Source: Terriglobia bacterium (GTDB taxonomy: Bacteria > Acidobacteriota > Terriglobia > UBA7540). Taken from it: a stretch of 36,690 nucleotides of DNA. Shown piece after piece: positions 24,955 to 34,452 of this stretch. The stretch is from NCBI GenBank assembly GCA_020072655.1, contig JAIQGH010000020.1, forward strand, positions 1 through 36,690. The letters are read 5' to 3'. The notes below the pieces were generated by a model, which was given only the letters and a program-made list of their open reading frames with translations, was not told the origin of the DNA and made no database searches. The translations under genes and the position numbers were made by a program. Numbering within the stretch: the first letter of the stretch is position 1; each line of letters starts with the position of its first letter.

Positions 24955-26373
24955 ATGACCTATTTCAAAGGTGTAGCTCTCGCGGTTTTGATCGCTGCTT
25001 CCGCCGTCCCCCTAGCTTTTCAGGCTGGCTGGGGCGGGATTCCAATACTTTCAGCGAGGCTTGCCATGGCATCACCTGTTGCATCTTTCCCTGCAAAGAT
25101 CGAGAAGACCCAATACCGAGGCTGGAGCGCGTATCGCCTGACGAATGGCTTGGTCACTCTATATATCGCCCCGGAAATCGGCGGTCGGGCGATCCAGCTC
25201 CAGCTCGGCGACCAGGAATACTTCTTCATCAACCGCGACCTGGCCGGCAAGGTTCTGCCGCCCGAGCAGAACAATCTCAAATCCGGCTGGGCCAATTACG
25301 GCGGTGACAAAGTCTGGCCGGGACCGGAAGGCTGGACGAGCGATAACCAGTGGCCGAGTATTCCCTACTACATCCTGGACGGAAGCAAGTTCGATTCCGA
25401 GATCACCGTCAACCACGCGGCGGAAGTCGCGGTGAAGGTCACTAGCCCGAAGGACCCACGCACGGGGGTACAGTTCGTGCGGACCTTCCACCTTTTCGCG
25501 AATACGACCCGCATCAAGGTCGAGCAGGTGATGCGCAACATTAGCAAGCGGCGGATCCGTTGGGGCATCTGGCACGTGATTCAGAACGATGCCGCCGACG
25601 CGAGCGATCCGTCAAAACCCAATCCGGAGCTTTACATGTACGTGCCGCTCAACCCGAAGAGTCAGCACCCAGGTGGTTACGCCGTGATGTTCGGCGATGT
25701 GCGCCATCCGAGCTACCAAGTAGTGGCCGACGGGCGGATGCTGCGCATTCACTACCTGTACCGCGTCGGCAAGATCGTGGCGGATTCAAACCAAGGGTGG
25801 TTCGCCGTCGTGAACGGGCAGAAGAACATCGGGCTAGTCGAGAACTTCGAGTACTTTCCCGACCGGGAGTACCCCGACGGCGGATCCATCGAATCCTGGA
25901 ACGATGGCCCGGGAATCATCTCACGCGGCCCCTTTGACCAAATCCTGGCTGATGATCCAAAGAAAACCCCCTATTTCTTCGAGTCGGAAGGGATGAGCCC
26001 TTACGCCACGCTCGAGCCAGGCGAAGAGTACGCGCACCCCATCTATTGGTCGCCAACCCGCGTCACGAATCCGGTCCACGATGCCGTTCCGGCAGGCCTC
26101 ATCAGCGAACCGCTTTCCGGCAAAGCGGAAGCCGGGCGGGTCACCCTGCACGGGAGTTTTGGGGTCTTCGTACCGGGCACCCTCGAGGCGGTTTTCTACA
26201 GCTTGATGGGCGAGGAATTGAGCCACGAGAGCCTGCAGGCGGCTGATCCCCGCGAGGTCGTGAAGCTGGAAACGTCTGTGGCCGTCCCTCCCGAGGCCTA
26301 TCGAGTGAGTATTTACGTGCGCGATGCGGAGGGCGAGAATCGCGGCTTTCTGGGGAACCTCATTCTGAAATAG
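24955..26373 (+). CDS. Exported DUF4380 protein
   Basis: A 472-residue protein starting with a signal peptide (FKGVALAVLIAASAVPLAF), so it is exported to the periplasm or beyond. The body has features of DUF4380, a galactose-mutarotase-like beta-sandwich: LTNGLVTLYIAPEIGGRAIQLQLGDQEYFFIN, WANYGGDKVWPGPEGW, HVIQNDAADAS and NFEYFPDREYPDGGSIESWNDGPG. The family is found beside carbohydrate-active genes and may bind or process glycans (family knowledge; no activity assigned). Its place at the end of the xylB cluster suggests a role at the extracytoplasmic end of the same pathway. AGAGG lies 8 nt before the ATG. Confidence 0.85.
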   Translation: MTYFKGVALAVLIAASAVPLAFQAGWGGIPILSARLAMASPVASFPAKIEKTQYRGWSAYRLTNGLVTLYIAPEIGGRAIQLQLGDQEYFFINRDLAGKVLPPEQNNLKSGWANYGGDKVWPGPEGWTSDNQWPSIPYYILDGSKFDSEITVNHAAEVAVKVTSPKDPRTGVQFVRTFHLFANTTRIKVEQVMRNISKRRIRWGIWHVIQNDAADASDPSKPNPELYMYVPLNPKSQHPGGYAVMFGDVRHPSYQVVADGRMLRIHYLYRVGKIVADSNQGWFAVVNGQKNIGLVENFEYFPDREYPDGGSIESWNDGPGIISRGPFDQILADDPKKTPYFFESEGMSPYATLEPGEEYAHPIYWSPTRVTNPVHDAVPAGLISEPLSGKAEAGRVTLHGSFGVFVPGTLEAVFYSLMGEELSHESLQAADPREVVKLETSVAVPPEAYRVSIYVRDAEGENRGFLGNLILK

Positions 26374-26428
26374 GTCTCCGGTAGGGCAGCAGCTACGTCC
26401 TGGTCCTTTCATGCCCCGGGTTCGCAAA

Positions 26429-26453
26429 GCCGTGGGGCGCAAGAGCCCACGGC
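26429..26453. terminator. Hairpin between convergent genes
   Basis: GCCGTGGG (26429-26436) and CCCACGGC (26446-26453) form an 8-bp GC-rich stem with a 9-nt loop. It lies in the 121-bp gap between the converging DUF4380 and PPC-domain genes. There is no T-run, so terminator function is by position only. Confidence 0.45.
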
Positions 26454-26494
26454 ACAAGACCGGTGCCGCGCCTTTCCTCTTGAGGCGCACGACG

Positions 26495-26992
26495 CTACCG
26501 CCAACTTGCATCGTCGAACCGCTTGAGACTGGCTCCGTCTTCGAGTACTCCCAAGGTGACGATGGCGAAGGTAAAGACTCGCGTGCCGGGCTCGAGGTGC
26601 CCGCCCATGGCTTTTTGCGGATTTGAGAAGGTAATGTGGGCGTGCACGCGGCCGTCGATGATGTAGCCGGTTGTCGCCAGCAGGTCGAATGGACCCTCAT
26701 CTTTCGTGAACGCTTCGGTGGCCGGAAGCGTAGTGTTGCTGACCACGTGGACGTGATAGCTCACCAGCGATCCCGCCCCGCTCAGGATCACCGCGTTCTT
26801 GATCTTTTCCCGCGCCACCGCCTGCCGCAGCCCCGCCAGCATATCCGTCTGGTACTTGAGCCTCACTACGACAATGCGCTGGAACTGGCTCGTGGCAGTC
26901 GCTGCGTCCGGCACCGCGTCAGGATTTGCCGCTTGCACTGCCCCGGCGAAAACGACGCCGCAGAGCACCGGGAGGAATAATCGCTTCTTCAT
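26495..26992 (-). CDS. Exported PPC/DUF296 domain protein
   Basis: A 165-residue protein with a signal peptide (KKRLFLPVLCGVVFAGAVQA) followed by a single PPC/DUF296 domain: YQTDMLAGLRQAVAREKIKNAVILSGAGSL, then GPFDLLATTGYIIDGRVHAHITFSN with a HxH pair, then GGHLEPGTRVFTFAIVTL. PPC domains form trimers. In plants and many bacteria they are cytosolic and linked to DNA-binding AT-hooks (family knowledge), so an exported stand-alone copy must do something else; the HxH could bind metal. ATG at 26992 is supported by GGAGG 5 nt upstream and by the signal peptide starting there. It converges with DUF4380 and follows ribokinase on the same strand by 67 bp. Confidence 0.85.
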   Translation of the reverse strand: MKKRLFLPVLCGVVFAGAVQAANPDAVPDAATATSQFQRIVVVRLKYQTDMLAGLRQAVAREKIKNAVILSGAGSLVSYHVHVVSNTTLPATEAFTKDEGPFDLLATTGYIIDGRVHAHITFSNPQKAMGGHLEPGTRVFTFAIVTLGVLEDGASLKRFDDASWR

Positions 26993-27059
26993 GTAGACCT
27001 CCATGACTCCCAACACTTAGCCGATTTCCGCAATCGCGCGGTCCGGAGATAAGGAAGCA

Positions 27060-28004
27060 TCAGAGATTTTTCGCCAGGCGCGCCGCGAAGGCTTCAACCT
27101 CCTCGTGAGTCGGCAGGGAGGGCTGCGCGCCGAGCTTGGTGACGGCCAGCGCCCCAGCTTGGTTCGCGTAGCGAATCGCCGTCTCGATCTTGGCGCCGGA
27201 CGCAAGTTGTACGGTCAGTGCCGCCGTAAAGGCATCGCCGGCAGCGGTGGGGTCAACGACATTCACTCTGCAGGCGGGAAAGTGCTTGGAAGTCTTTCCG
27301 GTCACCAGCATCGAGCCGTCACTGCCCAACTTCAGAACCACCGTCTTCACCCCCAGCTCCAGGAGCTTCCCCGCGGCCTCGCGGGCCGAGACATGTCCGG
27401 AAACTTCCTCCCCCGTCAGGGATGCTAACTCCGTCTCATTGGGAGAGACGATGTCAGCCAGCTTGAGGATCTCGGTCGGGCAGTTGCGCGGCGGCCCGGC
27501 ATCCAGGACGGTGAGCTTCCCCGCCTTGCGCGCCAGGCGGAGCGCCGCTTCCACGACTTCCGGCGGGACTTCGAGCACCGTCGAAAGGGCGTCCGCCTTG
27601 GCGATGAGCGTTTCGGCCCGCTCGACATCGGCAGGCGTCAGGGACATGTTCGCCCCGGGGTCGACGGTGATACAGTTGTTGCCGTTGGGGAAGAGCATGA
27701 TGAAGGCGGTGCCGGTGCTGCGCTGCGGGTCCCGCTTGACCCAGGTGGTATCAATCGAGTTCGCTTCCAGGCCCTGCATGAGGAAATCGCCAATCACGTC
27801 CTGACCGACGGAACCAATGAACGTGATCTTTGCCCCCAGGCGTGCGGCCCCCACGGCTTGGTTCGCGCCCTTCCCGCCGGGAAAGAACTTCAGATTGCTG
27901 GCCAGCAGGCTTTCGCCTTCTTGGGGCAAGCGGGCCGCCTTCACGACAACATCAAAGTTGGCGCTGCCAACTACGACGACCTGAACTTCCCCTCGACGAG
28001 GCAT
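27060..28004 (-). CDS. rbsK: Ribokinase (PfkB family)
   Basis: A 314-residue PfkB kinase, probably phosphorylating D-ribose to ribose 5-phosphate with ATP (family knowledge). Visible are the N-terminal substrate motif VVGSANFDVVV, the di-Gly FFPGGKGANQAVGAARLG, and the C-terminal VNVVDPTAAGDAFTAALTVQLASG, which holds the catalytic Asp and anion hole. VSPNETELASLTGEEV lies in the middle. AGGAGG lies 4 nt before the ATG at 28004; the open frame to 28064 lacks such a site. It lies beside the xylulokinase cluster but on the other strand, with an exported PPC protein downstream. Other PfkB sugar kinases cannot be fully excluded. Confidence 0.9.
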   Translation of the reverse strand: MPRRGEVQVVVVGSANFDVVVKAARLPQEGESLLASNLKFFPGGKGANQAVGAARLGAKITFIGSVGQDVIGDFLMQGLEANSIDTTWVKRDPQRSTGTAFIMLFPNGNNCITVDPGANMSLTPADVERAETLIAKADALSTVLEVPPEVVEAALRLARKAGKLTVLDAGPPRNCPTEILKLADIVSPNETELASLTGEEVSGHVSAREAAGKLLELGVKTVVLKLGSDGSMLVTGKTSKHFPACRVNVVDPTAAGDAFTAALTVQLASGAKIETAIRYANQAGALAVTKLGAQPSLPTHEEVEAFAARLAKNL

Positions 28005-28328
28005 CGGACCTCCTCTCGGACAATCTGTGCAAGGTGGTCTTCGTCCGCTTCGACCAGTTCGCACCTTTTTGGAGATACTGTCAAGATGGTACGCGTATCA
28101 CCGTTCGATACACGCCCTTGAAGAGCGTTCCGACGGCCGCAGCCCCCGGACCGCACGAGCGCCAAGGCGCTTTACAGGCGGGATTGGCTGCGCTATCTTT
28201 TGTCCTGCAATCGACCCCTCGTATTCGAATTCCAGGAGATTGACCCGGCTTGGACCGTTGCCAAGCAAGACCACGGCCCGGCTGGCAGGTTCTCTCTCTT
28301 TTTCGAGGTAAGGCACTTTGCCGCGCCC

Positions 28329-28388
28329 TGATGAACTCCATTGGGGCGCGGAGGCTCCCACGCTCATCGTCCCCGATGGAGCTCATCG
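28329..28388 (+). promoter_or_regulatory. Long hairpin in the leader of the ACT-domain gene
   Basis: TGATGAACTCCATTGGGG (28329-28346) pairs with CCCCGATGGAGCTCATCG (28371-28388). In RNA this makes an 18-bp stem with two G-U pairs and one mismatch, around a 24-nt loop. It ends 5 nt before the AAGGAGG ribosome site of the ACT gene. A leader structure this close to the start could control translation or attenuation, but I do not recognise a known riboswitch class. The rest of 28005-28328, the divergent gap with ribokinase, shows no gene. Confidence 0.5.
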
Positions 28389-28407
28389 GCGCGAAGGAGG
28401 AATCATT

Positions 28408-28803
28408 ATGGCAAAGGCAAAACAAATCACAGTCTGGGTGGAGAGCACTCCGGGCCAACTCGCCAAAATCGCCAAGGCACTGGGCGATGCGAAAGTGAAC
28501 ATCACAGCCTTCACGGCCTATGGTACCGGCGGTGAAAGCCCGATCCGGCTGCAAGTCACCAGCCCGGCCACTGCCAAGAGGGTGCTCCAAGGTTTGGGGC
28601 TCCGCATCACTGAGGAGGAAGTGCTCCGCGTGACTCTGGCGGACAAACCCGGCATTCTTGCGGAAGTGGCGTCGCGGCTCGGGAAGGCCGGCATCAACGT
28701 GGACTACGCCTTCGGATCGGTGGCCAAGGGCGCCAAGAAGGCGGATGTGGTGCTGGCGGCCTCGGATCTCGCCGGCGCTGCCAAAGCCCTGCGCGGATTG
28801 TAG
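28408..28803 (+). CDS. Tandem ACT-domain protein
   Basis: A 131-residue protein made of two ACT domains. The first is ITVWVESTPGQLAKIAKALGDAKVNITAFTAYG and the second VLRVTLADKPGILAEVASRLGKAGINVDYAFGS. Each has the family pattern of a beta strand, a Gly-Gln/Ile-Leu turn and a helix, which form amino-acid-binding interfaces in dimers (family knowledge). With no catalytic domain, it is a stand-alone regulator or ligand sensor. ATG at 28408 has AAGGAGG 7 nt upstream; the longer frame to 28318 runs through the leader hairpin and is not credible. It converges on fadE across a perfect hairpin. Partner enzyme unknown. Confidence 0.88.
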   Translation: MAKAKQITVWVESTPGQLAKIAKALGDAKVNITAFTAYGTGGESPIRLQVTSPATAKRVLQGLGLRITEEEVLRVTLADKPGILAEVASRLGKAGINVDYAFGSVAKGAKKADVVLAASDLAGAAKALRGL

Positions 28804-28813
28804 AAGCTCCCGC

Positions 28814-28836
28814 GGGAGGGCCGTGAAGGCCCTCCC
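28814..28836. terminator. Perfect hairpin between convergent ACT gene and fadE
   Basis: GGGAGGGCC (28814-28822) and GGCCCTCCC (28828-28836) form a 9-bp stem with loop GTGAA. It lies exactly between the ACT stop and the fadE stop at 28837, so it could serve both strands. There is no T-run. Confidence 0.55.
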
Positions 28837-30547
28837 CTACGAAAACGGGTAGCGGTTGAGCTCCAGGGCGCAGCTGGCCAGGCGCCGCCGCAGCCCGATC
28901 ACATCGCGCGGAGTGCGCCGCAAAAAGCGCCTGAGGAGGGAGAGTTGTGTCCGCAGCTCGTCGCCCTCGGCGATGCGGGCTAGTGCGCGCCGGGCATCAG
29001 ATTCCATGCGGTCGAGCGCGGCAAAGAGGTAGATCCGCGCCGCGTCACATTCGCTTCCAACAGCTTCCGGCCCGCGTCGGCCGAGGGATTTCTGGGTTCT
29101 GAGCAGCATGCTCTCGGTCGCGTAGACTTCCATCACCAGGTTGCTCAGGGCGCCGACGATCTCTTGCTCCTCGGCGAGCGCCTGGAGATACCTCCGCACG
29201 GCGCTGCCCGCCACGAGCAGCACCACCTTCTTCGCACCTTCGAGCAGCTCCATCTCTTCGCCGAGAGGCCGGCCCGGGTCGGTCTCTTCCCTTGTCGTCG
29301 GGCCCAGGACTTCGTCGAGCACGCGCTGCGCGGCGGGAATCAGGTCCAGCTCCCCTTTCATCGAGCGTTTCATCAGCATGTCGGTAATGAGCAGGCGGTT
29401 GATCTCGTTCGTCCCCTCGAAAATCCGGTTGACGCGCTGGTCCCGATAGACGCGCTCCACCTCGTAGTCGCTCGAGAAGCCGTAACCGCCGAAAATCTGC
29501 ACGGTCTCGTCGGCGACGAAATCGAGCGTCTCAGTGCCCATCACCTTGAGGATCGAACATTCGACCGCGTATTGCGCGAGCGCCTCCAGGATTTGTTTGG
29601 CCGCCGACGGCGCACCCTGATCGATCCCTTCCCGGCGCAAGTCCACCATGCCCGCCGTGCGATAGGAGATGCTCCTTCGCCCAGCGGAGCGCCTCCGCGA
29701 GCAAGTATTTGCACGCTCCCACGCAGCCCGCGCCGAGCTTCAGCCGTCCGATGTTGAGAATATTGAAGGCGATCAGGTGTCCCTTGCCGATTTCGCCCAG
29801 GACGTTCTCGACGGGAACCGGGACATTCTCCAGAACGAGGGGCGTGGTCGAAGAACCGCGAATGCCCATCTTGTGCTCTTCGGCGCCGGGTGTGACGCCC
29901 GGAAAGGTTCGCTCGACGATGAAGGCCGTGAATTTCTCGCCGTCCACCTTGGCGAAAACCACGAACACGTCTGCGATGCCGCCGTTCGTCACCCACATCT
30001 TGGTCCCGTTCAAGAGGTAATGCTTTCCGTCCGGGCTGGGCCGCGCCGTCGTCCTGCAGTTCAAGGCGTCGGAGGCGGAAGTCGCTTCGCTCAGGCAATA
30101 GGCGCCCAGCCATTCGGCGCTGGCGAGCTTCGGCACGTAACGGCTTCTTTGGTCGTCGGTACCAAAGAGCGCGATGGGCAGGATGCCGATGCCGGCCTGC
30201 GCGCCGACCACGGTCGCCCACGAACCTTCGCGCGCCATCTTCTCCGAGACAAGGATGGATGAGATCTTGTCAAGCTCCAGGCCGCCGTATTGTTGCGGAA
30301 CGTCGGTGGTCGTCAGCCCGAGTTCTGCTGCCTTCTTGAGAAGGCCGCGCATCAGGGCAGGGTCTTTCCTCTCGAAATCGTGGATGCGAGGGACGATCTC
30401 CTTGTCCACAAATTCCTGCGCTGTCTGGGCGATCAGCCGATGCTGGTCAGTCAGGTCTTCGGGCGTGAAAATCTCTTCCGGCCGGCGCGATTCGATCAGG
30501 AAGTTTCCGCCTTTGATATGCGCAGGCGTGGTGGATGCCGTCTCCAT
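28837..30547 (-). pseudogene. fadE: Acyl-CoA dehydrogenase FadE, internal deletion and frame break
   Basis: A long-form acyl-CoA dehydrogenase catalysing the first, FAD-dependent step of beta-oxidation. The 5' frame (30547 down to about 29672) gives the N-terminal helical and middle beta domains: GSWATVVGAQAGIGILPIALFG, YCLSEATSASDA, KMWVTNGGIADVFVVFAKVDG and LNIGRLKLGAG to EALRWAKE. The next frame (from about 29672 to 28837) resumes at SYRTAGMVD, then ALAQYAVECSILKVMGTE, VQIFGGYGFSSDYEVERVYRDQRVNRIFEGTNEINR (FAD and catalytic Glu region), and the C-terminal extension. Against family members, about 28-30 residues of the helix around RKQFGxPI through AAES are absent between the two, so an estimated 85-90 bp not divisible by three is deleted. 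The product would be non-functional. fadA is upstream, 94 bp away. Confidence 0.88.
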
Positions 30548-30569
30548 TCAACCCTCGTGTGGTGTACTC

Positions 30570-30611
30570 GAAACTGGAAACTGGAAATTGGAAATTGGAA
30601 AATCGAAACTC
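30570..30611. repeat. Heptamer tandem array, fadA-fadE gap
   Basis: Six 7-bp units in register of type GAAAYTG (GAAACTG twice, GAAATTG twice, GAAAATC, GAAACTC), filling most of the gap between fadA and fadE. Confidence 0.9.
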
Positions 30612-30641
30612 GGGATTCGGGCCCGTGACCGACGCTCGGGA

Positions 30642-31823
30642 TCATTGCAGGTTCTCGAAAATGCCTGCGGCGCCCATGCCGCCGCCAATGCACATCGTCA
30701 CCATGCCGTAGCGAGCGCGACGGCGCCTCATCTCGTAGAGAAGCGTCGCGGTGAGCTTGGCCCCCGTGCAGCCGAGCGGGTGGCCAAGCGCCACGGCCCC
30801 GCCGTTCACGTTGACCTTCTCCGGATCCAGTGCCGCCAGCTTGATGACGCTCAGCGCCTGGGCCGCAAAGGCTTCGTTAAGCTCGATCAGCTCGATATCC
30901 GTCAACTTCAGCCCGGCGAGCTTCAGGGCTTTGGGAATCGCGTAGACCGGTCCGACGCCCATTTCCTCCGGCAACGTGCCCGCGGTGGCAAAAGCCACAA
31001 ATCGCGCCAACGGCTTCACACCCAGCGCCCGAGCTTTTTCCATCGACGTGACGACCACCGCCGCCGCGCCATCGCTCATCTGGGAAGCGTTCCCGGCAGT
31101 AATCGTGCCCCGCGCGTGAAAAACAGGCTTGAGCTTCGCCAGTGCTTCGAGCGAGGTGTCGGCGCGCGGGCCTTCATCGGTATCGAAAATAATCGTGCGG
31201 GTCTGCGGTTTGTTGTGGCCGTTCAGGCTGACTTCCACAACTTCGAGAGGCATGACTTCCTCCCTGAACTTCCCCTCCCCGATCGCGGCGATGGCCCGGC
31301 GGTGGCTGCGTAGCGCGAATTCATCCTGCTGCTCGCGTGTGATCGCATGCTTGCGCGCCAAGTTTTCCGCCGTCAGGCCCATGCTCAAGTAAGCGTCCGG
31401 ATAGTGCTCCATCAAGTAGGGATTCGGTGAAAAATGGTAGCCGCCCATGGGAATCATGCTCATCGTCTCGGTTCCGCCCGCGACCATGACTTCTGCAAAG
31501 CCCGCCATAATGCGCTCGGCAGCCAGCGCGATGGCTTGCAGCCCAGAAGAGCAGAAACGATTGACGGTCATTGCCGAACAGCTCACCGGCAAGCCCGCGC
31601 GCAACGACGCCACACGCGCCACGTTGTTTCCCTGTTCGGCTTCCGGCATCGCGCAGCCAAGAATGACGTCTTCGATCTCGGTTGGGTCGAGCCCTGGTAC
31701 CCGCCGAACCGCTTCGCGGATGACCGCGGCGGCCATGTCGTCGGGCCGCGTCGAGCGCAGACTGCCGCGGGGCGCTTTGCCCACCGCAGTTCGTGCAATT
31801 GAGGCGATTACAGCTTCACGCAT
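30642..31823 (-). CDS. fadA: Acetyl-CoA C-acyltransferase (3-ketoacyl-CoA thiolase)
   Basis: A 393-residue thiolase, the last step of beta-oxidation, cleaving 3-ketoacyl-CoA with CoA. Nucleophile Cys 91 is in [19 protein letters not shown], the His is in [18 protein letters not shown], and the late Cys is in [18 protein letters not shown]. The length is typical and the frame intact. GGAGAG lies 3 nt before the ATG. It sits between fadN (upstream) and fadE (downstream) in the order of the Bacillus fadNAE operon (established knowledge). Both of its partners are damaged here while this gene is not. Confidence 0.95.
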   Translation of the reverse strand: MREAVIASIARTAVGKAPRGSLRSTRPDDMAAAVIREAVRRVPGLDPTEIEDVILGCAMPEAEQGNNVARVASLRAGLPVSCSAMTVNRFCSSGLQAIALAAERIMAGFAEVMVAGGTETMSMIPMGGYHFSPNPYLMEHYPDAYLSMGLTAENLARKHAITREQQDEFALRSHRRAIAAIGEGKFREEVMPLEVVEVSLNGHNKPQTRTIIFDTDEGPRADTSLEALAKLKPVFHARGTITAGNASQMSDGAAAVVVTSMEKARALGVKPLARFVAFATAGTLPEEMGVGPVYAIPKALKLAGLKLTDIELIELNEAFAAQALSVIKLAALDPEKVNVNGGAVALGHPLGCTGAKLTATLLYEMRRRRARYGMVTMCIGGGMGAAGIFENLQ

Positions 31824-31836
31824 GGTCTCTCCACAA

Positions 31837-31871
31837 GCTAGGTGTTAGGGACTGGGGGCTAAGGACTAGGG
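31837..31871. repeat. Heptamer tandem array, fadN-fadA gap
   Basis: Five 7-bp units: GCTAGGT, GTTAGGG, ACTGGGG, GCTAAGG, ACTAGGG. On the other strand the core unit reads CCCYAGT, like the CCCCAGT heptamers of filamentous cyanobacteria (established knowledge, resemblance only). Confidence 0.85.
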
Positions 31872-31992
31872 GAACATCCACACGCCGTCACTCCACCTCG
31901 AGCCTCGTCATCATTAGATGCTTCCGGCCCCTCACGGAATGAAGTCACCGAGGATCTGTGCCCTCCGCCTTCTGAATCTTGAATCCTGCCCT

Positions 31993-34366
31993 CTAATTCC
32001 TCAGCGCCTTCCCCTTCTTCAGCATGTGCTGAATGCGTTCCTGGGTCTTCTTCTCGCCGCACAAACTTAGGAAGGCCTCCCGCTCCAGGCCGAGCAGGAA
32101 TTGCTCGGACACGCGCTGCGGTGAAGTGAACTCCCCGCCGCCGGTGAGAATCCTGGCCAGGTGAGTCCTGGAGCACGAGCTTCAGTTTGCTGAACGCCGC
32201 CTGGCCAAGCACCACGACGTCCTCGCGTCGTTTCGCGGGCCGATAGCCCAGGCGCACCATGTCGAGCGCCATCTGCTTGGCGTCCGCGATTTGCCGATCG
32301 CGGTTCATGCTGATGGAATCCTGCGGCCGAAGGTAGCCCAGCTTGCGCGCCTCTTCGACGCTGGAGGAAACCTTGGCCATGCCAATGTTTGTGAACACCT
32401 CCTTTAGATAGAGGAACAGGTCGGAGTCTTGGCCCAACGGCACGGCGTCCAGGGCACGGACCAGCATTTCTTTTGTGCCCTCGCCAGCCGGAATGAGTCC
32501 GACACTCGTTTTCACCAAGCCCATGTACGTCTCCGCTGCTGCCCGCACGCGCGCGGCGTGCAGCACGATCTCGGCTCCGCCGCCGAGCGTCACGCCGTGT
32601 GGCGCGGCGATCACGGGTTTCGCCGCGTATTTCAGCGCCATGTTGGCATTTTGGAAGCTCCGCAGCACCTCGTCGATTTCCTCCCAGTCGCCTTCTTGTG
32701 CCGCGAGAAGCAGCAGCATGAGATTCGCGCCGGCCGAGAACACTTGCCCCTGATTGCCGATCACCATGGCATCGAAGCTGTCGTCAAGTGCCCTCAGGCC
32801 TGCGTGCACCATCTCGACGGCATCGGGGCCGAGCGTGTTCATTTTGGAATGAAATTCCAGGCAAAGCACGCCGTCCCCAAGGTCCATGAGGCTTGCGCCT
32901 GCGTTTCGCTTGATCTCCCGCCTGCCGGCCTTGAGCGGGGCCAGCATCAGCACGCCTGCGCGCTCCGGGATCGCGCGATAGTCACGAATCGCAAGGTCGA
33001 AATAGCACACGGTACCGTTTGTCTGCGAGTAGAAAACCTTCTTCCCTGCCCCGAGGACGCTTTCGACGAGCGGTGGAACCGGGCAATTCTCTTTCTTCCA
33101 TTCCCCAACGATGTCCTCCACGCCCACGGCATCCCACAGCTCAAAGACGCCGCGCTCCCAGTTGTAGCCCCACTTCATGGCATTATCGACGGCCACGATG
33201 TCGTCGGAGATTTCCGGGATACGGCACGCTGCATAATGGAATGTGGAGGAGAGAAGACGCCGGTAGAATTCGCCGACGCGGTCGGAAGACTGCGCGAGCG
33301 ACGCGAGACGCCGACCGGGGTCATCAATGTTCTGCGCCAAGTCGAGCGCGGCGAGCTTCGGCCGTTGCCGGGGGCGGTATTCGAACGAGCCAAGGTCGAG
33401 GGTGAGGATTTCGGTTTCCGGACCTTCGCCCCCGGCTCTTTCGACCTTCTTGTAGAAACCCTGCCCGCTCTTCTCGCCGAGCAGTTGCCGTTCGATCATA
33501 TGCGCGACGAAATCAGGGACTCGGAAGAGGTCGCGGCGTTCGTCGTTGGGGAGCGTTGCAGCGAGATTCTCGACCACGCGCGCGAGCACATCCAAGCCGA
33601 CCAGATCAAGCGTGCGAAACGTCGCGGACTTGGGCAAACCCATCACCGGACCAGTGAGCGCGTCGATCTCCTCGATCGTGTAGCCGCCTTCCTGCATGAT
33701 GCGCAGCACAGTCAGCATGACGCAGGTGCCGATGCGGTTGGCAATGAATCCGGGCGTGTCTTTGGCAACGACGATGCCCTTTCCAAGCACCCTATCGCCG
33801 AAGCACGAAATTCGCTCCACAACTTCGGGGAGCGTCTCGTGCGTCGGGATCACTTCCAGTAACTTTGCGTAGCGGGGAGGATTGAAGAAGTGCGTCCCCA
33901 GCCAGCGCCGGCGGAAATCGTCGCTGAAGCCTTCCGCGATGCTGGCCAGCGAAATCCCGGAGGTGTTTGAGCTGACGACGGCGCCGGGCGCTCGCAGCGG
34001 TTCGACGCGGCCGAACAACGCGCGCTTGATCTCCAGATTTTCCGTGACGGCTTCAATGATCCAGTCGCATTCCTTGACGCCCGCGAGGTGGTCATCGAAA
34101 TTGCCCACGGTGATCAATTGCGCGGCTTCCGGCAGGAAGAAGGCTGGGGGACGGGATTCGAGCGCCGCCTCGAGACCCGCCTGGGCGAGGCGATTGCGGA
34201 CCTCCGCATCGGCGAGCGTGCGCCCCCGCTTCTGCTCTTGGGGCGTCAACGCGCCGGGGCTCATATCGAGCAGAAGGCACGGCATCGAGGCGTTGGCAAG
34301 ATGCGCGGCGATGCGTGAGCCCATGGTGCCCGCGCCTAACACGGCGACTTTGCGGATGGCGCGCAC
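31993..34366 (-). pseudogene. fadN: 3-hydroxyacyl-CoA dehydrogenase / enoyl-CoA hydratase FadN, late frameshift
   Basis: A two-domain beta-oxidation enzyme with the dehydrogenase first and hydratase last, as in FadN. NAD-binding VAVLGAGTMGSRIAAHLANA opens it. HFFNPPRYAKLLEVIP with the catalytic His and the C-terminal dehydrogenase domain (SGQGFYKKV) follow. The hydratase part has FSAGANLMLLL and HGVTLGGGAEIVLHAARVRAAAETYMGLVKTSVGLIPAGEGTKE. GTG at 34366 has GGAGG 6 nt upstream. Near 32160-32166 the frame breaks after KLVLQDS: one CA dinucleotide appears lost from a GACTCACAC-type sequence. Restoring it continues [15 protein letters not shown] to a family-like end ([11 protein letters not shown], stop at 31993). 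Unrepaired, the frame runs on to 31859 with unrelated residues. The product may keep activity because only the last 55 or so residues change. Confidence 0.9.
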
Positions 34367-34452
34367 AACTTGCCTCCGGATGGGTAGTCAAAGCCCTCGA
34401 AGGCATTATGGCGGACAGTCCAAAAGCCGGTCAAGCGCGGCAGGGGGAATTA

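Noticed and set aside
31859-31992. C-terminal tail of the uncorrected fadN frame
   Set aside because: It results from the frameshift near 32163; the restored frame gives a family-like end at 31993.
32429-33862. A 477-codon open frame on the plus strand
   Set aside because: It lies wholly antisense to the well-conserved fadN and has no domain; it is a GC-rich shadow frame.
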